From the NCBI GenBank assembly GCA_963716115.1, contig CAVQSZ010000009.1, positions 62,001 through 126,000 on the forward strand: a stretch of 64,000 nt of DNA, read 5' to 3'. The notes under the pieces are model-generated. The model was given only the letters and a program-made list of their open reading frames with translations, did no database searches and was not told where the DNA came from. A program made the position numbers and the translations under genes. The DNA is from AP-15 sp963716115. Lineage in GTDB: Bacteria; Pseudomonadota; Alphaproteobacteria; ATCC43930; CGMCC-115725. Of this stretch, positions 37,767-45,690 are shown one piece after another; position 1 is the first letter of the stretch, and every line of letters begins with the position of its first letter.

Positions 37767-39022
37767 CCGCCGAATTGAGGCCGCTCCTGTTCCCTCTCCC
37801 CAACGCCGAGGGTCTGGTCCGCCGGGCCCGGCGCCGCGCGGGTTGGAGCGATTTCGGCGACACGCCATTCGGCGCGCCGCTCGAAATTTTTCTGCGCGCC
37901 TGCCGCGAGGAGGCCGACCTGAGCCTGTTCGGCCGGGTGGCGGTGCGCTGGGACACCTTGCGGTTTCTTTCCAATCTGCTGCGGCTGCGCGAGGAGGAGG
38001 CGCGGGCGCCCGAAATTCTCGACCGGGCGATCGAGCGGCCGATCTTCATCACCGGGCTCCCCCGTTCCGGCACGACCTTTCTGCACAGCCTGCTGGCGGA
38101 GGATCAGGGCAACCTCGTCCCGCGCGTCTGGCAGCCGATCCATCCCTATCCGGCCAAAGGTCCGGGCCCGGACCGCCGGCGGCAACGGGTCGCCCGGCAG
38201 CTCCGCCTTTTCGGGATGCTGGCGCCGCAATTCCGCCGGCTCCATCCGATCGACGCCGATTCGCCGCAGGAATGCTCCGAGATCACCGCGCATGTGTTCG
38301 CCAGCCTGCGTTTCGACACGACCTATCGGGTGCCGGGCTATCGCCGCTGGCTGGATCAGGCCGGGCATCTCGACGCCTATCGGTTTCACAAGCGCTTTCT
38401 GCAGCATCTGCAGCATCAGACGGGCGCGGCCGGGCGCTGGGCGCTCAAATGCCCGGACCACATCTTTGCGCTCGCCGCGATCCGCTGCGTCTATCCCGAT
38501 GCGCGCCTCGTCTTCGTCCACCGCGACCCGCTGGCGGTGCTGCGCTCGGTGGCGCGGCTGACCGAGGTGCTCAGGCGCCCGTTCACCCGCCGCGTCGACC
38601 GCCATGAGATCGGCCGGCAGGACAGCGAGCGCTGGCTCGCCGCGGCCGGGCTGATGATCGCCGCCGGCGATGACGAGCCGTTCGCCGAGCCGATCTTTCA
38701 TGTCCGCTATCCCGAGCTCACCGGCGACCCGCTGGGCACGGTGGCCGCGCTCTACCGGCATTTCGGGCTGGCGCTCGCCCCCGAGGCCGCCGCGCGCATC
38801 GGCCGCCTCGTCGCGGCCAAGCCCAATGGCGGCTACGGCGGCGCCCGGGCCTACCGGTTCGAGGACCACGGCCTCGATGCGGCGCGCGAGCGCGAGCGCT
38901 ACGCCCGCTACACGGCGCGCTTCCAGATCCGCCCCGAGGTCGAGGTCGAGCCCGGCTCCGCGCCGCCCGCCAGCCGGCCGGCGACGCTCGCTCCGCGCGA
39001 ATCGGCCGCGCCCGGCGATTGA
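37763..39022 (+). CDS. sulfotransferase family protein
   Basis: The 419-residue cytosolic protein has the 5'-PSB loop PIFITGLPRSGTTFLHSLL near residue 95 and the 3'-PB region KCPDHIFALAAIRCVYPDAR with VFVHRDP near residue 255, both marks of PAPS-dependent sulfotransferases (Sulfotransfer_3 group). The acceptor is unknown. The start is the GTG at 37763 with GGAGCGG upstream. It converges on hpnN with five bases between stops. Confidence 0.87.
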   Translation: MTAELRPLLFPLPNAEGLVRRARRRAGWSDFGDTPFGAPLEIFLRACREEADLSLFGRVAVRWDTLRFLSNLLRLREEEARAPEILDRAIERPIFITGLPRSGTTFLHSLLAEDQGNLVPRVWQPIHPYPAKGPGPDRRRQRVARQLRLFGMLAPQFRRLHPIDADSPQECSEITAHVFASLRFDTTYRVPGYRRWLDQAGHLDAYRFHKRFLQHLQHQTGAAGRWALKCPDHIFALAAIRCVYPDARLVFVHRDPLAVLRSVARLTEVLRRPFTRRVDRHEIGRQDSERWLAAAGLMIAAGDDEPFAEPIFHVRYPELTGDPLGTVAALYRHFGLALAPEAAARIGRLVAAKPNGGYGGARAYRFEDHGLDAARERERYARYTARFQIRPEVEVEPGSAPPASRPATLAPRESAAPGD

Positions 39023-39027
39023 CCGCG

Positions 39028-41664
39028 CTACCGCTCCCTTGAGGCGGCGCAGCGTCTCTCGGCCGTCGGGGCAGGGATCGCCGCCAGCAGCGCCGGGATG
39101 AAGGCGAGGCTCGCCAGGAGCGTGCAGCCGAGGCTGATCAGCAGCAGCTCGCCCATGCTCGCCGTGCCCGGATGCGCCGACAGCGCGAGCGAGCCGAACG
39201 CCGTTCCCGTGGTCAGCGCCGAGAACAGGATCGCCCGAGCCGTGGCGGAGCCGAGCACGACGGTGTGGCCCGCCCGCCAGTTCATGACGAAATAGATGTT
39301 GAACGACACGCCGACGCCCAGCAGCAGCGGCAGCGCGATGATGTTCGCGTAATTGAGCGGCAGCGGCAGCGCCACGATGACGGCCACCGTCATCAGCGCC
39401 GACAGCAGCAGCGGGGCCAGGACCAGCGCCACGTCGAGCGGCCGCCGCAGCGCCGCAAAGAGGATCGCGGTGATCGCCGCCAGCGCCGCCAGCGCCGCCG
39501 AGCGGAAGGCGGCGACGATGGTATGGCTGGTCGCCTCGATCGTCACCGCCGCGCCGCCGGCGTCGGGGGCGACCGCGGTGACCTCGGCGACGAATTCGGC
39601 GAGCCCCTTGCTGTTGCGCGCCTGCGGCTTTGGCGTCACCTGGACCCGCGCCCGCCCGTCCGGCAGGACCCAGTCCCTGGCGAGCTCGGCCGGCACGGAC
39701 TGCAAGCTCGCCGGCTGCGCCTCGAACGCGACCCGCAGCTCGTCGAGCTCGGTCGGCAGGAAGCGGGTCAGCGATCGGTCGGCGGCGAGCACCGTCGCAT
39801 CGGGGGCGTCGGCCAGCCGGCGCAGATCGTCGGCGATCGCGGCCAGCACATGATCGGAGGGCGTCTTGGCCAGCGCCGGCGCGATCTGGTCGAAAGCGGT
39901 CTTGGCGGCGGCTCTGATTTCCGCCGCGGTCGCCGCAGGCGCGGGCTCGCGCGGCGACAAGGTCGGACCGAGGATCATCGCGGCGTCGGCGATCTGAGCG
40001 AGCTTGGCTTCCTGGTCTTTCGGCGCGAAGCTGTTGATCGAGACCACTTCCGACACCAGCGGCAGTGCCCGCAGCCGCTCCGCCAAGTCGGCGGCCGCCG
40101 CCGGGTTCGGGGTCAGGATGTCGATCGTAAACGGGTTGGTCAGCGGCGAATCCATCAGATCGTAGAGGGTCCGCATCGCCTCGGTGCCGGGGTCCTTGGT
40201 GTGCAGCGGGTCGGAGTCGAAGCTCAACCGCGGCAGCAGCACCACGCCGAGCCCGGCGAGCCCGGCGAAAACGATCAACAACGGCCGGCGGCGGCGGCTC
40301 ACCGCCGCATCGAGCGGGGCCGCCCAGCGGAAGCCCACATCCGCCGGCTCGCCATGCGGCCGCAGCAAGGCGACCATCGCCGGCAGAAACGTCACGGTGC
40401 ACAAGAAGGCGATCAGCATCCCGGCGCCGGCGATCAGCCCCAGCTCGGCCACGCCCTGGAAGTCGGTCGGCACAAAGGCCAGAAACCCCGCCGCCGTCGC
40501 GGCCGCCGCCACCAGGATCTGCCCGCCGACCCGCCGCCCCGTCTCGGTCATCGCGGCCGCGGGGTCGGCGAGGAGCCGGCGCATCTCGCGGTAGCGCACG
40601 CAGAACTGGATCGCGAAGTCGACGGCGATGCCGACAAATAGGATGCCGAACCCGACCGAGACCAGGTTGAGCGTCCCGACCGCCGCGGCGGCGAACCACA
40701 GGGTCAGCACCAGCCCGAGCCCCAGGGTCGAGAGGATCGGGACGATCAGTCGCCATGAGCGAACCGCGAGAAAGAGCCACAACGAGATCAGCGCGATGGT
40801 GCCGACGAGGCCCGCCACCGCCCCCTTCGCCACCGCCCCGAACTCCTCGTCGGCGAGCGCGACATTGCCGGTGACGCGCACCCGGGCGTCGCCGGATTTG
40901 ACGAATTCGAGCCTGGCGGCGGCATCGCGGATCGCCTGCGTGGCCGCGGCGCCGGGCTCGAGCCGGTCGTGGTCGAGCTTCGCCTGCGCCAGCACGAACT
41001 TGTATTTGCCGCCGAGCTCGGCGAGCTCGCCGCCGAGCAGAAGCTGCCAGGACAGAGGCCGCGGACGGCCGGCGATCGCATCGGCCATCGCCTGGTGAAA
41101 CCCGCTCAGCGCAGCCTGGTAGGGGGCAAGGTCGACCTCGCCCGCCTCGACCCCCTTGCCGAGCAAGGCCAACGCCGCGAACAACCCGCGCGCGCTCGGG
41201 TCCTTGGCGAGCTGCCCGAGAAAGGGCTGCGCCTCGATCATGCGCTCGAGCAGCGCCTCCAGCTGCTTGAGGTCGAGAAACAGCAGCCCCTCCTGTCGCA
41301 GAAAGGGCAGCGCGTCGGGACGGCGGACCGCGGTAAACTGCGCCTTGTCGGCGCTCAGCGCCGCGGCCAGCGCGGCGGCGGTCGCCTCTGCCTGCTCCGG
41401 CGTCTTGGCGTCGACCACCGCGACCAGCAGATGGGTGAATTGCGGGAAATCGGCCTCGAACGCGATCGTCCGCTGACGCCACGGCAGGGTTTCGGCGAAC
41501 ATCTTGTCGGTATCGGTGGTGATGCCGAGATGGGTGGCGGCGTAGGCCCCGGCGAGGGCCGCCAGAACCGCTCCGGACAGCGCCACGAGCAGGGCGTATC
41601 GGCGGCAGCAATCGACAAGGCCGACGAGCAGGCGCTGAACGATCATCAGGAACCGAGCCGGCAT
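39028..41664 (-). CDS. hpnN: hopanoid transporter HpnN (RND family)
   Basis: HpnN moves hopanoids from the inner to the outer membrane in alphaproteobacteria. The 878-residue protein has the RND layout: a first helix (YALLVALSGAVLAALAGAYA), a large periplasmic loop of about 230 residues, six helices including FGILFVGIAVDFAIQFCVRY, a second periplasmic loop, and six more helices (LPLLLGVGVSFNIYFVMNW). The internal ATG at 41664 fits the family start better than the one at 41700. No other hopanoid genes are in the window. Confidence 0.88.
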   Translation of the reverse strand: MPARFLMIVQRLLVGLVDCCRRYALLVALSGAVLAALAGAYAATHLGITTDTDKMFAETLPWRQRTIAFEADFPQFTHLLVAVVDAKTPEQAEATAAALAAALSADKAQFTAVRRPDALPFLRQEGLLFLDLKQLEALLERMIEAQPFLGQLAKDPSARGLFAALALLGKGVEAGEVDLAPYQAALSGFHQAMADAIAGRPRPLSWQLLLGGELAELGGKYKFVLAQAKLDHDRLEPGAAATQAIRDAAARLEFVKSGDARVRVTGNVALADEEFGAVAKGAVAGLVGTIALISLWLFLAVRSWRLIVPILSTLGLGLVLTLWFAAAAVGTLNLVSVGFGILFVGIAVDFAIQFCVRYREMRRLLADPAAAMTETGRRVGGQILVAAAATAAGFLAFVPTDFQGVAELGLIAGAGMLIAFLCTVTFLPAMVALLRPHGEPADVGFRWAAPLDAAVSRRRRPLLIVFAGLAGLGVVLLPRLSFDSDPLHTKDPGTEAMRTLYDLMDSPLTNPFTIDILTPNPAAAADLAERLRALPLVSEVVSINSFAPKDQEAKLAQIADAAMILGPTLSPREPAPAATAAEIRAAAKTAFDQIAPALAKTPSDHVLAAIADDLRRLADAPDATVLAADRSLTRFLPTELDELRVAFEAQPASLQSVPAELARDWVLPDGRARVQVTPKPQARNSKGLAEFVAEVTAVAPDAGGAAVTIEATSHTIVAAFRSAALAALAAITAILFAALRRPLDVALVLAPLLLSALMTVAVIVALPLPLNYANIIALPLLLGVGVSFNIYFVMNWRAGHTVVLGSATARAILFSALTTGTAFGSLALSAHPGTASMGELLLISLGCTLLASLAFIPALLAAIPAPTAERRCAASRER

Positions 41665-41691
41665 CGTGTTTCGGCGGTCGATGTTGGCCGT

Positions 41692-41805
41692 CGCGGCCAA
41701 CCCGCGGATTCAGCCGGCCGCAAGGTGATATCCGGTTCGCGCCGGCGAGGCTATCGCAAATGGCTTCGCCCTCTTCGGGTCGGTTGAATCCGCGGGTTGG
41801 CCGCG
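41692..41805. repeat. 25-bp inverted repeat with a 64-base spacer
   Basis: The arms at 41692-41716 and 41781-41805 match at 24 of 25 positions (core CCAACCCGCGGATTCA). It lies just upstream of hpnN on the reverse strand and may be a hairpin, an operator pair, or a small mobile repeat unit. Confidence 0.75.
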
Positions 41806-42072
41806 GCGGCGTCATTGAGGGCGGCAATTTGACGCGGCCGATAATCATTCTCGATGCGCATGGCCTTCTTCGGCCGGCGTGCGATGCGGCATGAGGCGGG
41901 CTTGGGCAAGCCTGTTCGGGCGCGGGCGCGGCCCCGGCTTGATCCGGGCCGGCACAACGGGCCGCGCGCCGGGCGGGCCGGCGGCCGGCCGCCGTGTCAA
42001 AGAAAAATCAGCGCGACCGCCGACGGAATAAACGCCGTCCCAAGAGCGTCGTAGATCTGTCGGCGTTCCTCT

Positions 42073-42097
42073 GTTACCCTTGGTTACCTTCTGTTAC
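42073..42097. promoter_or_regulatory. three GTTAC repeats at exact 10-bp spacing
   Basis: GTTAC occurs at 42073, 42083 and 42093, so each copy faces the same side of the helix. They lie about 85 bases upstream of the SciP-like start and are a candidate operator or activator site. No known regulator is matched. The rest of the gap 41806-42179 shows no gene. Confidence 0.4.
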
Positions 42098-42179
42098 GCC
42101 AAGGGGTGAATGCGGGGTGGGACGACAGCTACCGTAAGTAGCCGCCCGACGAGGCTTGAACAACTCGATCAGCAGCCAG

Positions 42180-42449
42180 ATGATGACCAGCACGTTTCAC
42201 TCCCCTCTGCCGTCGCCGGAAACGGAAAGATGGTCGCCCCGCCGCAAGGCCGCCGTGGTCACCGCCACGCGCGCCGGCCTGCTCAGCCGCAAGGAGGCGT
42301 GCGAGCGCTACATGCTCTCGCCCGAGGAGCTTGCGGTTTGGGAGGCGAAGTTCGACCAGAACGGAATCCCGGGCCTGCGGATCACCCGCCACCAGATCTA
42401 TCGCGACACCTCGCCCCACAGAGGGCGGGAGCGCGCGCCGCACTTCTAG
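42180..42449 (+). CDS. SciP-like DUF1153 family regulator
   Basis: The 89-residue protein has the DUF1153 pattern PETERWSPRRKAAVVTATRA, then LLSRKEACERYMLSPEEL and GIPGLRITRHQIYR, a helix-turn-helix with basic N-terminus. The Caulobacter family member SciP represses CtrA-dependent genes by binding CtrA and DNA. The start is uncertain: ATG at 42180 or 42183, or a TTG at 42156. A functional link to the CtrA-type boxes in this window is an inference. Confidence 0.8.
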   Translation: MMTSTFHSPLPSPETERWSPRRKAAVVTATRAGLLSRKEACERYMLSPEELAVWEAKFDQNGIPGLRITRHQIYRDTSPHRGRERAPHF

Positions 42450-42476
42450 GCCGGCGCGGGCGCGGGCGGGTCCCGG

Positions 42477-42776
42477 TTGCCGCTGTTTTCGTTTCCCGAC
42501 GATGCGCGCTGGAACCCGGCGCTCGACAGCGTCGAGTTCGGGATCGAAATCGGCGAATACCGGGGCGTCGTCCGGGTCCGACGCGAGGTGTTCCGGCGGC
42601 TCTTGGAGCAGCGGGCGACGCCGGAGAAATGCCTCGAGGCCTATTACCTTCGCCGCACCGAGATCGAGCGGGCGGCCGAGACCAAATTGCGCAACCGCGA
42701 GCTGACCGCGGACGGCAACCTGGAGCTGACCGGCCGCGACCTCAGGCGCGCCGGCGACCTGGGCAGCTTCGAATAG
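42477..42776 (+). CDS. DUF1488 domain protein
   Basis: The 99-residue protein contains a DUF1488-like domain (LFSFPDDARWNPALDSVEFG to CLEAYYLRRTEIERAAETKL). Members are small and uncharacterised. The start is a TTG at 42477 after GGGCGGG, 27 bases past the SciP-like gene; the two may be cotranscribed. It converges on the GDT1 gene with six bases between stops. Confidence 0.7.
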   Translation: MPLFSFPDDARWNPALDSVEFGIEIGEYRGVVRVRREVFRRLLEQRATPEKCLEAYYLRRTEIERAAETKLRNRELTADGNLELTGRDLRRAGDLGSFE

Positions 42777-42782
42777 AGGGCC

Positions 42783-43343
42783 TCAGCCGATGCCGGCGAG
42801 GGTCAGGACGCCGATGATCGCGAACACGATCGCCGCGGCGATCCGGATCGCCTTCGTGGGCAGCCTGCCCGCGAGCCTGTCCCCCAGCAGCACCGCCGGG
42901 ACATTCGCCGCCATCATGCCGAACGTCGTGCCGAGCACCACCGGCGTCATCGCGTCGAAGCGCGCGGCGAGGCCGGCGGTGGCGATTTCGGTCTTGTCGC
43001 CGATCTCGGCGAGAAAGAAGGCGGCCAGGGTCGACACGAACGCCCCGTAGCGAGGCGACGCTTGGTCCTTGCCCTCGTACCGGTCCGGAAACAAGGCCCA
43101 GACCGCGACCCCGAGAAACGAGATCCCCAGCATCCAGCGCATCGCGTCGCCGGCGAGAAACCGGGCGAAGAGGGTCCCGGCGAAGGCGGCGGCGGCATGG
43201 TTCAGCAGCGTGGCGACGAAAATCCCGAGAATGATCGGCCACGGCCGCCGGAAGCGCGCCGCCAGGATCAGCGACAGGATCTGCGTCTTGTCCCCGATTT
43301 CGGCCAGGCCCACGACCGCGAAGGAAATCAGAAAGGCGTCCAT
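42783..43343 (-). CDS. GDT1/TMEM165 (UPF0016) family Mn2+ exporter
   Basis: The 186-residue membrane protein has two repeated halves of three helices, each with the family motif: AEIGDKTQILSLILAARF near residue 14 and AEIGDKTEIATAGLAARF near residue 112. Bacterial members (MneA/MntX-like) export Mn2+. The ATG at 43343 lies about 70 bases downstream of a yybP-ykoY riboswitch, which fits a role in manganese homeostasis. No clear Shine-Dalgarno is seen, consistent with control at initiation. Confidence 0.92.
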   Translation of the reverse strand: MDAFLISFAVVGLAEIGDKTQILSLILAARFRRPWPIILGIFVATLLNHAAAAFAGTLFARFLAGDAMRWMLGISFLGVAVWALFPDRYEGKDQASPRYGAFVSTLAAFFLAEIGDKTEIATAGLAARFDAMTPVVLGTTFGMMAANVPAVLLGDRLAGRLPTKAIRIAAAIVFAIIGVLTLAGIG

Positions 43344-43414
43344 CAGGATGCTGCCGGGGTCGGGCGGAGACACAATTTGGCAGCGGCGCCCTCGCCCGAC
43401 CCGGGTGCGGGAAC

Positions 43415-43520
43415 CGATGCCAAAGGTCTCGCCATCGCCTTTCGGCTGCCGGCGCCATGGCCGAAGCCAAGCATGTTGACGCAGGCCCTCGGATAAGCGG
43501 CCGAGGCGGCTACTCCCCAA
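43415..43520 (-). ncRNA. yybP-ykoY manganese riboswitch
   Basis: On the reverse strand the order is GGGGAGTAGCC (fwd 43508-43518), GTCAACATGC (fwd 43471-43480) and GGCGAGACCTTTGGC (fwd 43419-43433), the three conserved blocks of the yybP-ykoY aptamer. A perfect 10-bp stem GGGTCGGGCG/CGCCCGACCC (fwd 43357-43366 with 43393-43402) lies between aptamer and start codon and is a candidate expression platform. The switch should turn the exporter on when Mn2+ is high. Confidence 0.88.
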
Positions 43521-43533
43521 TGACGCCGTCTGA

Positions 43534-44109
43534 TTAGCAGGGCGCCGGCCACAGCGCAAGCTGGTCGGCCGAGGAGCCGGAATAGAGGATCGTCCCATCG
43601 GCGAGAGGCCGGGCGCCCGGCGTCGGCGTCGCCGCGTCGATCTTGCCCGGCCCCATGATGTGCATCACCGGGATGCCCCGCGCCAGAAGGTAGTCGGCGA
43701 TGATGCGGCGGTGGCAGCGCCACCACACGGCCTCGGCGCACATGATCGCGCAGCGCCGCTCGCGGGCGAGCGCCATCAGCTCGTCGAGCCCGGCGCGGAA
43801 GGCGTCGGTCAAGGCATAGTCGGCGTAGTTGCGAAAGGCCTCGTTGCGCCACAGCGCGTTGGGCGATGGCCCCGCCGCTTTCTTGCGGCCGCGCAGCCCG
43901 CCCAGCGCCGGCAAATGGCGGTAGCCGATCCCGGCGGCGGCGAGCGGTCCCGGCAGGGCGTCGGCGTTGAATTGCGGATTGGTCCGCGAGCGCGGCACGG
44001 AGCGCACGTCGACCAGGAGCTGGACCCCGGCCTCTCCGAGCAGCTCCGCCAGCTCGGCGACGCTGCGCGTCGAATGACCGATCGTGAAGATTGGCGGCGG
44101 TTGCGGCAT
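43534..44109 (-). CDS. DUF488 family protein
   Basis: The 191-residue protein begins FTIGHSTRSVAELAELL, has VDVRSVPRSRTNPQFN near residue 34 and the conserved Cys block CAEAVWWRCHRRIIADYLLA near residue 122, all typical of DUF488. The biochemical role is unknown. AGGAGAG precedes the ATG. Its stop lies directly upstream of the manganese riboswitch, so the two genes are probably separate units. Confidence 0.85.
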   Translation of the reverse strand: MPQPPPIFTIGHSTRSVAELAELLGEAGVQLLVDVRSVPRSRTNPQFNADALPGPLAAAGIGYRHLPALGGLRGRKKAAGPSPNALWRNEAFRNYADYALTDAFRAGLDELMALARERRCAIMCAEAVWWRCHRRIIADYLLARGIPVMHIMGPGKIDAATPTPGARPLADGTILYSGSSADQLALWPAPC

Positions 44110-44193
44110 AGGCTCTCCTCGTCTAGTTGGTCGGGGGTCGCGGCGGCCGCAATGCCTGACCCGGCCGGACGCAATTCGGGGGTGAGCGACGCG

Positions 44194-45066
44194 ATGCCGC
44201 GGGTCGTCTATCTTTATCTCGCGGTCATCGTCGTCAGCTGGGCCGGCAATTGGCCGTTGATGCGGCTGGCGCTCGACGCGGCGCCGCCGATGCTGTTTGT
44301 GCTGCTGCGCCTGGTCGGCGCCTTGGCCCTCCTCGCCCCGGCGCTTCTTGTGCGCCGCTCGCCGCTGCTGCCTCTGCGCGGCGAGCGGCTCGGCCTGATG
44401 TGGGTCGGGCAGCTCCAGGTCGCCGCATTCTTGATCTGCGGCATCATCGGCCTCGCGATCGTGCCGCCGGGCCGGGCCATCGTGCTCGCCTACACGATGC
44501 CGCTGTGGGCGGTCCCGATCGGGCTCTGGCTGTGGCCGGAGCCGCTCGGCCGCGCTCAGCTCGCCGGGGCCGCGGTCGGGTTTGCCGGGCTCGTCCTGTT
44601 CATGAACCCGGCCCTCGTCGATTGGGGCGATTGGCGCGCCCTCGCCGGCAACGGGCTGCTGCTGCTCGCCGCGATCTGCTGGGCGCTCGGCTCCTGCCTC
44701 TATCGCCGCCGCGTCTGGCGCTCGTCGTTCTGGACGCAGACCTTCTGGCAGCTCGCGGTCAGCACCGTCGTCGTCGCGGCGATCGCCTTGCCGGGCGCGA
44801 CCGGCCAGCCGATCCGCTGGTCGCCCGCGCTGGTTGCGATCCTTGCCTATAATTGGGTGGTGACGACCGCGCTCGGCTATTTCCTGTGGAGCAAGGTGCT
44901 GGCGGCGATGCCGGCGGCGGTCGCGGGCCAGGTGCTGGCGCTGACGCCGATCGGCGGCTTTCTCTTATCGACGCTGATCTTCGGCGGCGCCGTCACCGGC
45001 GGCATCGTGCTCGCCATAGGGCTGATCGTCGCCGGCATCGTTCTAACTCTGCGCGCCCGGGCGTAG
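44194..45066 (+). CDS. EamA/DMT-family transporter
   Basis: The 290-residue protein has ten membrane helices in two EamA domains (first from YLYLAVIVVSWAGNWPLMRL, second from LLLLAAICWALGSCLYRRR). Such permeases usually export metabolites, amino acids or drugs; the substrate is unknown. The ATG at 44194 gives a start directly at the first helix; an ATG at 44152 is also in frame. Confidence 0.85.
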   Translation: MPRVVYLYLAVIVVSWAGNWPLMRLALDAAPPMLFVLLRLVGALALLAPALLVRRSPLLPLRGERLGLMWVGQLQVAAFLICGIIGLAIVPPGRAIVLAYTMPLWAVPIGLWLWPEPLGRAQLAGAAVGFAGLVLFMNPALVDWGDWRALAGNGLLLLAAICWALGSCLYRRRVWRSSFWTQTFWQLAVSTVVVAAIALPGATGQPIRWSPALVAILAYNWVVTTALGYFLWSKVLAAMPAAVAGQVLALTPIGGFLLSTLIFGGAVTGGIVLAIGLIVAGIVLTLRARA

Positions 45067-45170
45067 CGACCCCGGTCAAGCAGGATCGGTTCCTGCCGGC
45101 CTCGTCGCCTTTATTAGAACGTCGCGGTCGTGAATCTTGACAACCCGGCGGACACTGCCACGTTTGACCT

Positions 45171-45395
45171 ATGGAAGTGCATCTCACCTCCGAGCAGGAG
45201 AAGGGCTTCGTCGAGCTCGCCGCGCGCGAAGGCCGCAGCGCCGACGACCTCATACAGGAGGCCCTGGCCCGCTATCTCGACGAAGGGGCGCGCTTCGCCG
45301 AGGCTGTGAAGATCGGTCTCGACGCGGCCGAGCATGGACGCTTCGTGCCGTCGGATGAGGTGTGGGCGGCTGTCGAGCGCAGCCTGCAACCTTGA
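45171..45395 (+). CDS. ParD-like antitoxin
   Basis: The 74-residue protein has a ribbon-helix-helix N-terminus (MEVHLTSEQEKGFVELAARE, then SADDLIQEALARYLDEG) and a C-terminal arm that would wrap the toxin. It overlaps the next gene by one base (TGATG), the standard antitoxin-toxin layout. Confidence 0.82.
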   Translation: MEVHLTSEQEKGFVELAAREGRSADDLIQEALARYLDEGARFAEAVKIGLDAAEHGRFVPSDEVWAAVERSLQP

Positions 45396-45670
45396 TGCAG
45401 GTCCGCTGGACGAGTCCGGCGGCCCGAGATCTCGAAAACATCACGCGTCGGATCGGACGAGACAACCGGCCCGCTGCCAGGCGCGTCGCGAAGACGCTGT
45501 ACGACGCGTGCATGTCGCTTGAAAACCTGCCCAATCGCGGGCGGCCGGGTCGGATAGCCGGAACCCGCGAGCTCGTCTTTTCGCCGCTCCCGTACATTGC
45601 GATTTATCGGGTGCAAGCGCAGGCCGTGGAGATCTTGCGCATCTATCACGCGGCGCAGGATTGGCCCTAG
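45395..45670 (+). CDS. ParE/RelE-family toxin
   Basis: The 91-residue basic protein begins VRWTSPAARDLENITRRIG, has a helical pair, and ends with ELVFSPLPYIAIYRVQAQAV and EILRIYHAAQDW, the usual ParE/RelE superfamily pattern. ParE members poison gyrase, RelE members cut mRNA; the IYHAAQDW end is more like ParE. It starts within the antitoxin stop and ends 20 bases before the converging LLM gene. Confidence 0.85.
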   Translation: MQVRWTSPAARDLENITRRIGRDNRPAARRVAKTLYDACMSLENLPNRGRPGRIAGTRELVFSPLPYIAIYRVQAQAVEILRIYHAAQDWP

Positions 45671-45690
45671 CTAGTGGGACAGCCGGCCCG

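Noticed and set aside
37517..41848. A 1443-codon reverse-strand open frame overlapping the sulfotransferase and hpnN
   Set aside because: It is an artefact of very high GC: it lies antisense or out of frame to two clear genes and its translation is Arg/Gly/Pro-rich without any domain.
45137..45165. TTGACA at 45137 as promoter of the ParDE-type pair
   Set aside because: No acceptable -10 box at 16-18 bases was found.
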